NCBI RefSeq assembly: GCF_036689865.1 | Contig: NZ_JBAHUQ010000002.1 | Location: forward strand, 186,001-250,000 | Direction of reading: 5' to 3' | Length of the DNA: 64,000 nucleotides | From: Magnetococcus sp. PR-3 | GTDB taxonomy: Bacteria; Pseudomonadota; Magnetococcia; Magnetococcales; Magnetococcaceae | Shown: one piece after another, positions 27,032-35,520 of the stretch | How the letters are laid out: the number at the start of each line of letters is the position of its first letter | Numbering within the stretch: position 1 is the first letter of the stretch | Made by a program: the position numbers and the translations under genes | The notes under the pieces: generated by a model | Database searches by the model: none | Told to the model about the DNA's origin: nothing | What the model saw: only the letters and a program-made list of their open reading frames with translations

Positions 27032-28027
27032 TTACAACTGGGCTTCAACCCCACCAGCCAACTCTGTAATCACATCTGCAACCGGTTCAATGGCCTTGAT
27101 TAGGCCGATGCTCTGCCCCGCCATAACCGAACCATTTTCAATATCACCATCAATGGCAGCACGCTTTAAAGCACCTACCCAAAAATGTTCCAGTTCCAAA
27201 ATGGCTTCTTTACGCTCTTTTTCACCTGCTTTAACCTCTTGCACCAGTTTTAACTGCAAGCTGTTAAAGTCATCCGTTCCTTTATTGGCAATCGCCCGAA
27301 CCGGAATAACCGGTAAAACCGTATCAAATTGAGCGGTGACCACAGCATCCTTAGCGGATGCTTTAAGGAATAGCTTTTTAAAGTTCTCATGGGCAATACA
27401 CTCATCGGTACAGACCAGACGGGTACCAACTTGGCATCCTGCGGCACCCATGGCCACCAGATGAGAGACCATTTGACCGTTCGCAATACCACCAGCCACA
27501 AACACAGGCACTTCATCTATATGTGGTAAAATTTCCTGTGCCAATACTGTGGTTGCTACAGGTCCTACATGACCACCCGCTTCATGCCCCTCAATAATCA
27601 AGGCATCTGCACCCCGTTTAATCAAGCGCTTAGCCAAGGCTAAATTAGGGGCAAAGAGCATAATCTTGATATCATCCTCTTTTAAAGCGGCCATGGTGGA
27701 TTTATCAGGGAAGCCCCCTGCAATTACCACATGGGAGACTTTTTCTTCCCGGCAAATGGTCACCAAATCTGCCAATTCAGGGTTCAGTGCAATCAAGTTC
27801 ACCCCAAAAGGTTTGTCCGTTAACTGACGGACACCTTGGATCTCCTGACGAAACAGTTCAGGGGGCATATTGCCGGTTGCAATGACCCCAAAACCGCCAG
27901 CTTCTGAGATGGCAGCAACCAATTTATGCTCAGACAGCCAGGACATGGCCCCACCTAGGATGGCATAACGTGTACCCAGAAAGGCTTTTCCCTTTTCCCA
28001 GGAATTGCGCATGATTTCACTGCTCAT
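27032..28027 (-). CDS. NAD(P)H-dependent FMN oxidoreductase, nitronate monooxygenase / FabK-like
   Basis: A 331-residue TIM-barrel flavoprotein. Motifs: ILGGAMSWLSEHKLVAAISEAGGFGVIATG near the start, the catalytic-histidine loop EGHEAGGHVG, VFVAGGIANG, and the terminal NGSVMAGQSIGLI typical of both FabK (enoyl-ACP reductase II) and nitronate monooxygenases. The two cannot be told apart without alignment. If it is FabK it would act in fatty-acid synthesis; no fatty-acid synthesis genes are adjacent. It is a single gene with its own terminator. Confidence 0.8.
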   Translation of the reverse strand: MSSEIMRNSWEKGKAFLGTRYAILGGAMSWLSEHKLVAAISEAGGFGVIATGNMPPELFRQEIQGVRQLTDKPFGVNLIALNPELADLVTICREEKVSHVVIAGGFPDKSTMAALKEDDIKIMLFAPNLALAKRLIKRGADALIIEGHEAGGHVGPVATTVLAQEILPHIDEVPVFVAGGIANGQMVSHLVAMGAAGCQVGTRLVCTDECIAHENFKKLFLKASAKDAVVTAQFDTVLPVIPVRAIANKGTDDFNSLQLKLVQEVKAGEKERKEAILELEHFWVGALKRAAIDGDIENGSVMAGQSIGLIKAIEPVADVITELAGGVEAQL

Positions 28028-28088
28028 ACTTCACCTCTTTTATCCCAACTTATGGCGGGGCGTTGCGCTTTAACACCCGCTATGACAG

Positions 28089-28114
28089 AAAAAGCCGGGC
28101 ATCAATGCCCGGCT
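28089..28114 (-). terminator. Terminator after the 119-residue unknown gene
   Basis: A perfect 10-bp palindromic stem (AGCCGGGCAT with ATGCCCGGCT), then TTTTTC on the minus strand, 30 bases past the stop at 28144. Confidence 0.82.
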
Positions 28115-28143
28115 CTTTATGATCTAACAAAACCCGGCGGGAA

Positions 28144-28503
28144 TTAAGCCGCTTGTGCAGCAGCATCCACCAGGGCCTCACGATTTTCACGACGAGATTC
28201 AGGCAACAGACAGACTTCCAGACGCTCTTCTAGCCGACGTAAAGCCCATTTAGGATCAATATTAACCAGAGAACAGATCCAGTTAAATGAACCTGGTTCC
28301 ATAGATGTAGAGTGGAACCACTTCTTTAAGGTACGGTAGTCATAACGAAACACAGGATCATCTACAACAGCGGGATCTTTACGGTAACGCTCCAGTGCGA
28401 CCAGATCACGAACAGCACGATCCATAACTGCCATCCAAAGATGGGTATCGTTGTTGTCACCTGAGGGCTCGCTGATAATCTCCGAAATCATCGATTTACG
28501 CAT
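28144..28503 (-). CDS. Small hypothetical protein
   Basis: A 119-residue soluble protein that I cannot assign to a named family with confidence. It has charged helices (MAVMDRAVRDLVALERYRKD), a WFHSTSMEPGSFNWICSLVNIDP block and an ALRRLEERLE helix. The W...S...SF.WIC..L.IDP..ALR pattern resembles small uncharacterised proteins found in phages and several proteobacteria, so a nucleic-acid or regulatory role is possible but unproven. The ATG at 28503 has an AGGGAG site, and an upstream start at 28545 does not. It has its own terminator and faces the AT-rich gap before cheA. Confidence 0.7.
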   Translation of the reverse strand: MRKSMISEIISEPSGDNNDTHLWMAVMDRAVRDLVALERYRKDPAVVDDPVFRYDYRTLKKWFHSTSMEPGSFNWICSLVNIDPKWALRRLEERLEVCLLPESRRENREALVDAAAQAA

Positions 28504-29651
28504 GGTGATTACTCCCTTGTGCAATAGTGCGACGCAGCCGTTCAAATAGACGGCTTTTATGTTCCGATCCCTGTTTTATCCGGTGACGCCGGACCCGCTA
28601 TTTTATTTTTTAGGTGCGGAGGGCTCGGTTTTATAGATGTGTTACAAGCGCTGTTATCCTAACGGGAAATTTTTAAAATTGGTACAAAAATCTACGCGCA
28701 CCCTTGCAAAACACACAAAAAGAAATTTTACCCATATTTTACATGCAGATATATATCAACATAAAAAATATATTAAAGATTTTCTAACCTGTATTACCAT
28801 ATGGCAATATCTTATATATTCTGTTATTTCAGTTACATGCAGAGACTCTCCAAAAAAGATTAAGTCCGCTTAAAAAATTCTTCTCACCATAGGATATATT
28901 TTGATATATTTATTATATTCACTTTTTTATTCAATCGGTTGCATAACATACAAGTATTCCAAAAAACACGGTTCTTTATCACTCAACACCCTTTTTTTTA
29001 ACCCTCTCTATCCCTCTGATTTAAAGGTTTTTTCAGATTTACCTTCAAGATTTGTTCATAGACAAGGCATGGTGTGAGATCGGGTTTTTTCACAAACATC
29101 TATGAAGTTTTTGTTGCAATAGCCGATCATAAATCAGGGGGTATGCTTGCAAGTATGCGGTTCACAGATTGATCATCTTTCTGTTTGAGTGGAAGATTCA
29201 CCACACGGAACCTGCTTGAATTTTTACCCATACTGTTCATGGTTAAATTGTCATACATGTATAGAGATCATCCCCCTTATAATGTATCTAGCGGTACAAT
29301 AAGGGGCACTTGTCACTATTATGTGTTATTTTTTTGTTTTTCTTTAAATGTCCCACAACAGCCTATAATGTGACCTAAGCTAATACGGCATTGATTTTTT
29401 GTTTTCTTCTTTCTTTTCTGTTTGTTAGAATAACCATATAGAGGGCTAGAACGCCCTAAAACGTTTGCTTTTCAAGGGGTGTAAAAGCATATGTATTTAT
29501 GATAAATCTGCAATAAAGTTAAAAGAAGACCTCTTGAGTGTCTGTTTAGGATTGACGAGGAAAAATAAATCCTCAACAATCAACACGATTCCCTACGTGT
29601 CAATAAGGCGCTTTTTACAAACGCTTACCTTCAGCGAGTAGAGTTCAGCTC
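28504..29651. other. 1.1 kb AT-rich non-coding region upstream of cheA
   Basis: A long stretch with no credible gene on either strand and much higher AT content than the flanks, especially 28670-29000 and 29300-29420. One plus-strand frame (28637-28873) is open but has no ribosome site or family features. A small hairpin AGGGC-TAGAAC-GCCCT lies at 29442-29457. It must contain the promoters of the divergent 28503 gene and of the large cheA-led unit. The change in base composition could reflect horizontally acquired or degenerated DNA, or a nucleoid-protein-bound control region. Confidence 0.6.
29550..29581 (+). promoter_or_regulatory. Hairpin in the presumed cheA leader
   Basis: GATTG and GAGGA pair with TCCTC and CAATC, separated by AC and AA bulges, around an 8-base A-rich loop. 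It lies 71 bases before the cheA ATG. It has no terminator-like T tract, so an mRNA-stability or translation-control role is possible. Confidence 0.3.
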
Positions 29652-32600
29652 ATGAACATGGAAACCGATGAAAATGATGAACTATTGGGCATGTTTGTCC
29701 AAGAGGCCGTGGAACACATCGAGACCATCGAGCCCGACCTTTTAACGCTGGAGGAACAGGGCGCGGATACCGATGACGAAGTCATCAACCGCCTGTTCCG
29801 TAGCGTGCACTCTATTAAAGGCTCGGCTGGTTTCTTTGGTTTAACGGCTATTTCCAAGCTTTCTCACATCATGGAGAACTTGCTTGGTAAAGTGCGTGAA
29901 CACGCCATTGAAGCTTCCCCTGAGGTCTCGGACAGTCTGCTTTCAGGTTTGGATAAACTTCAAACCATGATTGACGATGTGGCCAACAGTGAATCTGTGG
30001 ATGCCACCGAACAGATCAAGATCATCCAGTCTATTTTGGATCTGCACGAAAATGGTGGTGCCGCACCGGCCGCCGCCGCAGAACCTGAGCCCGCCCCTGA
30101 GCCTGAAGCTCCTGCAGCAGCGGAACCAGCCCCTGAGCCTGAAGCTTCTGCAGCAGCACCGGCAGCGCCAGTCTCTTTTGACTTCGCCAACTACAATGAA
30201 GACGTCAAACATGCGGTGCAGCATGGGCAGAAGTTCTTTTCTGTTGTGTTGGGTACCGAAGGCTCTGCAGACGATAAAAAAAGCTCGTTTGAAAAACTGC
30301 AATCGCTACTTGCATCTGTTGGCAAGGTCGTGGATACCTCACCTAAGGTAGCCGGCGGTGATTTTTCAGCAGTCGGCGACCATCTTGATATCTTTCTTGC
30401 CACAGTACTTGAAAAGGATCTTTTACAATCCTTAATTCAGGTGCCCATGGAAAATATCAATAACACCCCCATTCCAGACGATCTGGTTAAAGCTTGTAAA
30501 GAGGCATCAGCAGCAGAGGGCGGCTCAGAACCAGAGGCAGCACCAGCTCCAGCTCCTGAGCCCACACCAGAACCTGCGGTAGCCGAACCAGCGCCCGCTG
30601 CAGATCCCATGATGGATCCGATGATGGATCCCATGGCCATGGGTATGGGTGATGTTGCACCCCAACGCACCAAACCCGCTTTGCGTAAGCCTAAACAGGG
30701 CAATGCCAAAGGCAAAAGCGCTGAGAACAGCAAAGCGGCCAGCAGCAGCAGCGGGGGTGTCCCCTCTGTGGAAGAGACCCTGCGTGTTAGCGTCTCGTTG
30801 CTGGATGAACTCATCAACAATGCTGGTGAATTGGTGCTGGCTCGTAATCAGCTGGTTCGTGCCAGCGCAGATGTCGCCACCAAATTCCCCAACTTTACCT
30901 CTTTGGTACAGAACCTAGACTCCATCACCAGCCGCATTCAGGAGCGGGTGATGCAGGCTCGAATGCAGCCTGTGAGTGTTGTGTTCAACAAATTCCCACG
31001 GATTATCCGAGATCTTGCGCGTAAATTGAGTAAGAAGATTGATCTTGAGATCCGCGGTGGTGATGTTGACCTGGATAAGTCGGTCATTGAGCATCTCTCC
31101 GATCCACTGACACACATGATTCGTAACGTTGCTGACCACGGGATTGAAGAACCAGATGCCCGTATCGCTGTCGGTAAACCGGAGTCTGGTCAGGTAGAAC
31201 TGGCGGCCTATCATGAAAATGGTATGGTCAACATCTCCCTCTCCGATGATGGCGCCGGTATTGATGCCAACCGCATCAAAGCAAAAGCGATGGAAAAAGG
31301 CCTGATTACAGAGCGCCAGGCTGACACCATGCCAGAAGAAGAGGCCTTAGGTCTGATCTTCGCACCCGGCTTCTCCATGGCCAAAAAGGTTTCTGACGTA
31401 TCAGGCCGTGGTGTGGGTATGGACGTTGTGCGTACCAATATTGAAAAGCTTGGTGGTACGGTCCACATTGAATCGAAAATTGGTAAAGGCACACGCATTA
31501 TCCTGAAGCTGCCTCTGACACTGGCTATTATCCCAGCTATGATCGTGTCAGCCGGCAAACAGCGCTTCGCCATTCCTGAAATTGGTTTGGTTGAGATTGT
31601 ACGTGTGGCTGAATCTGATCGTGCCAACCAGATTGAAGTGGTTGGTAATGCTCCGGTTCTACGTTTACGTAATATGCTGCTTCCGTTGGTGGATTTGGCC
31701 GATGTGCTGGGTATTCAGCGTGTCTGGCCCCCTGAGACTGACTCCCCAGATCGCCGTCAGAATCTTCATGACCGTCGTGCTAACCGTCATGAAGAAGGGG
31801 AAGAAGAGGATGACAGCCCACGCCGTGGTGACGCCAGTGATCGCCGAGCACCCGGCGGTTTGGTAGCCTATATTATGGTACTGAACGTTGGTGGTAATGA
31901 GTTCGGTATGGTGGTGGATGAAGTGCTGGATAGTGAAGAGATTGTGGTGAAGCCCCTGCCTTCATTCTTCAAAGATAACCCCTGCTTCTCTGCAACCACC
32001 ATTCTTGGTGACGGTACCGTTTCTCTGATTATCGACTATGCCGGTGTCATGGAACAGGCCAACATCAACTTCAGCAATGTTGAACGTGCAAGCCGCATGG
32101 ATCTGGATGATGAGCGTCGCGCAGCCTTGCGTGAAAAGCAGAATATCATTCTTCTAGAGACTGAAACCGGCCTGTTAATGGGTATTGTGCATAGCATGGT
32201 ACGCCGTGTTGAGAAGATCCCGCCAGATCTGCTGGATAATATCGGTGGCCTACCCTACGTACGCTATGACGGTAAAACCTTCCGTGCCGTCTACCCTGAC
32301 CAAGTATTGGGTCTTGAGGGTATGAGCATGTCCATGGGTTACTCGTCTGAGCCAATGGAAGGTGAAGAGGAAGATGACAACCTCTGCATGGTTGTTCCTA
32401 ACATTCCTGACATGCAGGCGGGTCTGATTTTCAAACGCATTATCGACACCCGTGAGACCGCCATTGATCTGGATTGCCGTGCCATTCGCGCCGAAGGTCT
32501 GTTTGGTTCTGCACAAATTGATGACCGTGTGGTGTTGTTCCCAGATGTTAACTTGGTCTTTGATATCGCCGGTATCTCTTCACCACACCCACCACCGCAG

Positions 32601-32981
32601 GTCAATGGTACAGGGCTGCGCGCTTTGGTTGTGGATGACACACCATTCTTACGTGCACTGACGGCCAGCTACCTTACTGGTGTAGGTTTTGATGTGGTGC
32701 AAGCTGAAGAGGGTTCAACAGCGCTTAAATCACTTAAAGAAGAGGTGTATGATCTGCTGGTGACGGATCTTAACATGCCATTGATGGATGGATTTGAACT
32801 GGCTGCTGAGGTTCCAGGTACACCAATGGCTGAAATTCCTATTATTGCGACAACCTCTTCGATCTCTTCAGATCTGGAGCAACGTTGTAGTCGTGCTGGG
32901 TTTGTCAGCTGTGTACCAACCATTGATAAAAACCGACTGCTGACCGTCGTAGCCTCTTTGCAGACTGAAGAGTTCTATTAA
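29652..32981 (+). CDS. cheA: Hybrid chemotaxis histidine kinase CheA with C-terminal receiver domain
   Basis: A 1109-residue kinase, much longer than E. coli CheA (~650). Order: HPt domain with His53 in SVHSIKGSAGFF; an Ala/Pro/Glu linker (~136-175); an unassigned ~100-residue region; a second Ala/Pro/Met linker (~290-370); dimerisation helices (LRVSVSLLDELINNAGELVL, ~377); HATPase (MIRNVADHGIEEPD; SDDGAGIDANRI; GRGVGMDVV); a CheW-like region (~624-805) split by a charged stretch (DRRQNLHDRRANRHEEGEEE); a second CheW-like region (~826-975); and REC with Asp1039 in VTDLNMPLMDG. The receiver's usual Lys-Pro is replaced by VPTIDKN. It phosphorylates CheB/CheY-type regulators and heads the operon-like locus. 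Confidence 0.93.
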   Translation: MNMETDENDELLGMFVQEAVEHIETIEPDLLTLEEQGADTDDEVINRLFRSVHSIKGSAGFFGLTAISKLSHIMENLLGKVREHAIEASPEVSDSLLSGLDKLQTMIDDVANSESVDATEQIKIIQSILDLHENGGAAPAAAAEPEPAPEPEAPAAAEPAPEPEASAAAPAAPVSFDFANYNEDVKHAVQHGQKFFSVVLGTEGSADDKKSSFEKLQSLLASVGKVVDTSPKVAGGDFSAVGDHLDIFLATVLEKDLLQSLIQVPMENINNTPIPDDLVKACKEASAAEGGSEPEAAPAPAPEPTPEPAVAEPAPAADPMMDPMMDPMAMGMGDVAPQRTKPALRKPKQGNAKGKSAENSKAASSSSGGVPSVEETLRVSVSLLDELINNAGELVLARNQLVRASADVATKFPNFTSLVQNLDSITSRIQERVMQARMQPVSVVFNKFPRIIRDLARKLSKKIDLEIRGGDVDLDKSVIEHLSDPLTHMIRNVADHGIEEPDARIAVGKPESGQVELAAYHENGMVNISLSDDGAGIDANRIKAKAMEKGLITERQADTMPEEEALGLIFAPGFSMAKKVSDVSGRGVGMDVVRTNIEKLGGTVHIESKIGKGTRIILKLPLTLAIIPAMIVSAGKQRFAIPEIGLVEIVRVAESDRANQIEVVGNAPVLRLRNMLLPLVDLADVLGIQRVWPPETDSPDRRQNLHDRRANRHEEGEEEDDSPRRGDASDRRAPGGLVAYIMVLNVGGNEFGMVVDEVLDSEEIVVKPLPSFFKDNPCFSATTILGDGTVSLIIDYAGVMEQANINFSNVERASRMDLDDERRAALREKQNIILLETETGLLMGIVHSMVRRVEKIPPDLLDNIGGLPYVRYDGKTFRAVYPDQVLGLEGMSMSMGYSSEPMEGEEEDDNLCMVVPNIPDMQAGLIFKRIIDTRETAIDLDCRAIRAEGLFGSAQIDDRVVLFPDVNLVFDIAGISSPHPPPQVNGTGLRALVVDDTPFLRALTASYLTGVGFDVVQAEEGSTALKSLKEEVYDLLVTDLNMPLMDGFELAAEVPGTPMAEIPIIATTSSISSDLEQRCSRAGFVSCVPTIDKNRLLTVVASLQTEEFY

Positions 32982-32991
32982 ACAGAAGATT

Positions 32992-33019
32992 AACCCCTTG
33001 TCCAATCGGGCAAGGGGTT
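32992..33019 (+). terminator. Hairpin between cheA and cheW
   Basis: A 9-bp stem (AACCCCTTG with CAAGGGGTT) just after the cheA stop, followed by ATTGTTATCC. The T tract is weak, so partial termination that lowers cheW expression relative to cheA is likely. Confidence 0.45.
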
Positions 33020-33071
33020 ATTGTTATCCAGTTTGATGGGGTTTGCCCCTTGCTCATGGGAATGATAAGCC

Positions 33072-33593
33072 ATGCTGGTTAGTACCTTTACTTTGGGTGA
33101 ACTCTATCTAGGCATTGATATTATCCTGGTTCGGGAAATCAACCGCTCTATGGAGTGTACACCAGTTCCTGGTGCACCTGAGTACATTCGCGGCATGCTC
33201 AATATTCGTGGTCGTGTTATTACACTGTTTGATCTTAAAAGCCGTTTAAGCTGGTCCGAAGATCAGCGTACAGCCCCACCGCCTGTCTTAGTAGACAGCA
33301 GCAACACCCAACGGGCTAAACAGTATAATGTCATCATGAAAACCCGTAATGAAGTGGCACAAATTGATCGGGATGTTGCGGATGCACGCTGTCCTTGGCT
33401 CGACCCAGTTGGCTTGGTCGTTGATCAGTTAGGGGATGTGCGGGATATTGTGGATGATACCATTCAGCCTTCACCGGCCAACCTGCGAGGCATCTCTGCA
33501 GATTTTGTGCATGGTGTGGTTGAGTTCGAGCGTAAGCTACTGGTTATTTTGGATGTAGCACAGGTTTTGGGTATTGAGCAAAACGCCGCTTAA
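33072..33593 (+). CDS. cheW: Chemotaxis coupling protein CheW
   Basis: A 173-residue protein made of a single CheW domain. Visible blocks: FTLGELYLGIDIILVREINRS, VPGAPEYIRGMLNIRGRVITLFDL (the conserved NIRG segment), VGLVVDQLGDVRDIVDDTI and VEFERKLLVILDVAQVLG. It links receptors to CheA in arrays. A ~35-residue insertion between the two halves (PPPVLVDSSNTQRAKQYNVI) makes it slightly longer than E. coli CheW. It is the second gene of the locus, after a weak hairpin. Confidence 0.92.
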   Translation: MLVSTFTLGELYLGIDIILVREINRSMECTPVPGAPEYIRGMLNIRGRVITLFDLKSRLSWSEDQRTAPPPVLVDSSNTQRAKQYNVIMKTRNEVAQIDRDVADARCPWLDPVGLVVDQLGDVRDIVDDTIQPSPANLRGISADFVHGVVEFERKLLVILDVAQVLGIEQNAA

Positions 33594-34105
33594 TAGCAAC
33601 AGAACCAAACATAGAATTTCTGTACGTAATCTACCTAGCAATAGGTTAAAGAATATGGCGCGCATGGTGCCATGGCAACGCGGTGTCGGGTGAGCGGATT
33701 CTCTGATCCCCGTAAAACCACGAGTGCTGGCCAATGTGCGTTTTTTTATGCCTTGTAAGAACCATGAAAAAGGCTCATTCGGTGGATTCATCCTACCGAT
33801 AGAATGTATAGAGCTTTCCTGTTTCAAGATACAGAGACCTTCATAGGACGGTCTTAACTTAGGGCTGGGTAGAGTCTCTCATCAGATTTGCAGGTTTATG
33901 AGCAGAAACTGAGCAGGGGTTTTATCATAAAGCCGTTTTTTATCTATACCTGATGCTGCGGTTAATGCCATGATGGCAGGTGTTCTTGGTACTTTGTTTT
34001 TTGCTTGTGCAAAAAGATCCTTAAAGATTCATCCCTCCTTCTTTACTGAATGAGCATGATCTTTAACAAGTGACCAACGTTTGGTACGCAGTAGGATGAT
34101 ATGGT
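33594..34105. other. 512-base gap between cheW and the soluble receptor gene
   Basis: No credible gene. It contains a hairpin in which CATTC and GGTGGAT pair with ATCCTACC and GAATG (33776-33806). No known riboswitch was recognised. The size of the gap suggests a separate promoter for the genes from 34106 on. Confidence 0.45.
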
Positions 34106-35101
34106 ATGCCCGAGCAGCAACTCTATAGCGAAATAAGACAGGTCCTCTCGCAAGAGATGGATGTGATGCGTGAGGAAGTTCACCGTGTCCGTGATCTGGT
34201 GCAAGACGCTATTATTAAACTGACCGATAGCTTTAACGCTTTGCGTGATCAAACAGAGGAGCAGACTCAATTGCTGCACTGTTTGATTCACTCAATGGAA
34301 GATGACGGTTCAGAGCCTAAAACGGAAGAGCAGCAAAAGAGCATTAATGTGCATGAGTTTGTTGGTGAAACCGACCAAATTCTGCACTCCTTTGTCGATC
34401 ACATCCTTCTGGTCAGTCGCCAGAGTATGGAGATGGTCCATCGGGTTGATGATCTGGCCAAGCAGATGGATGCCATTGGTAAACTACTGGGGGATATTAA
34501 TGGTATCTCTGAACAGACCAACGTATTGGCCCTTAATGCCCGCATCGTAGCAGCCCGTGCTGGTGAAGCAGGTCGTGCCTTTGCGGTGGTTGCGGATCAG
34601 GTACGTAAGCTGTCGCGGGATTCCGCTCAGTTTAGTGGACAGATTGATACCGTTGTAACCACGTCTCAGCGTAACATTGGTAGTGCTAAAAATATCATTG
34701 AGGTCATGGCCTCCAAGGATATGAGCTTTGCCATTGAATCCAAGAGCCGTGTGGATGAAATGATGAAGGAGATCAGCGAGCTTGATAAGCTGACCTCTAA
34801 TACTTTGGCCTCTGTTACGCGTCTATCGGAACAGATCGCTCAAAGTGTGGGATTAGCGGTTATGTCTTTGCAATTTGAAGATATGGTGACGCAAATTTCA
34901 CAAAGTCTTGAAAAAAAACTGGATATGATGGAAACTTTCATGGCTGAGACCTTAGAGGTTTCTATTAGCAGTGCAGACCAGCAAACAAGACGTATGCAAA
35001 TTCAACAGGTCTTGGACCGTCATCGTTCTCTTTATGACGAGATGGGGCATAACCCTGTTGAGCAAGAATCTATGGATGAAGGTGATATTGAGCTCTTTTA
35101 A
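34106..35101 (+). CDS. Soluble methyl-accepting chemotaxis-type receptor
   Basis: A 331-residue protein without any membrane segment. Residues ~85-270 are a receptor signalling coiled coil with hairpin tip ISEQTNVLALNARIVAARAGE and FAVVADQVRKLSRDSAQFSGQ. The N-terminal ~80 residues are helical and charged, and the C-terminal tail contains SLQFEDMVTQISQSLE. No sensor domain was recognised, so it probably senses an intracellular cue through a partner. At the tip, the Glu that contacts neighbouring dimers in E. coli Tsr (E385) is Val148, and two positions earlier Ala is Arg. It is likely the receptor for the CheA/CheW of this locus. Confidence 0.85.
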   Translation: MPEQQLYSEIRQVLSQEMDVMREEVHRVRDLVQDAIIKLTDSFNALRDQTEEQTQLLHCLIHSMEDDGSEPKTEEQQKSINVHEFVGETDQILHSFVDHILLVSRQSMEMVHRVDDLAKQMDAIGKLLGDINGISEQTNVLALNARIVAARAGEAGRAFAVVADQVRKLSRDSAQFSGQIDTVVTTSQRNIGSAKNIIEVMASKDMSFAIESKSRVDEMMKEISELDKLTSNTLASVTRLSEQIAQSVGLAVMSLQFEDMVTQISQSLEKKLDMMETFMAETLEVSISSADQQTRRMQIQQVLDRHRSLYDEMGHNPVEQESMDEGDIELF

Positions 35102-35186
35102 AACAGCTTGATAAGAGCGTGCTTTGGTTCGTTGTTTTAAACGTTAGGTAGTAATCGGTCATTCTTGATCACTATGGGGACACAAT

Positions 35187-35504
35187 ATGTCGGGTACCAT
35201 TAACGTCAGTCGTGGTAACGGTGAGCATGTTATCGCCATCAAGGGGCGGTTTAACTTTGAGATGCACTCTCAGTTCCGTACCGCTTATCAGGGTGAAATC
35301 GAGAATTGTAAAGAGGGCAAAGTTCGCTTTGTTATCGATCTAGCTGGTACAGAATATATCGACTCCTCCGCATTGGGCATGCTGCTTTTGCTGCGTGAAG
35401 AGGCAGGTTCTAATGATGCGAATATCGATATTGTAAATGCCCGCCCGGAGATTCGTAAAATTTTGGAGACTGCCAACTTCCAGCGCCTATTTAAAATTGG
35501 CTGA
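35187..35504 (+). CDS. STAS-domain anti-sigma-factor-antagonist-type protein
   Basis: A 105-residue single STAS domain. The phosphorylation loop reads YIDSSALGMLLLL with Ser60 right after the aspartate, as in SpoIIAA and RsbV. In such switches the STAS protein is phosphorylated by an HATPase kinase and dephosphorylated by a PP2C phosphatase, and only one form binds its target. The next gene, 16 bases downstream, encodes both of these enzymes in one chain, so this is very likely its substrate. The downstream target (sigma regulator, diguanylate cyclase or other) is not visible here. Confidence 0.9.
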   Translation: MSGTINVSRGNGEHVIAIKGRFNFEMHSQFRTAYQGEIENCKEGKVRFVIDLAGTEYIDSSALGMLLLLREEAGSNDANIDIVNARPEIRKILETANFQRLFKIG

Positions 35505-35520
35505 TCGGTAGTCTTGACGT

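Noticed and set aside
28637-28873. Plus-strand 78-codon open frame in the AT-rich gap.
   Set aside because: AT-rich Lys/Ile/Tyr composition expected from the base bias, no ribosome site and no family pattern.
33537-33827. Minus-strand 96-codon open frame downstream of cheW.
   Set aside because: It overlaps the cheW end, lacks a ribosome site, and its hydrophobic stretch is probably chance.
33594-34105. Riboswitch (c-di-GMP type) in the gap before the soluble receptor.
   Set aside because: Stems are present, but the conserved core of known c-di-GMP riboswitches was not found by eye.
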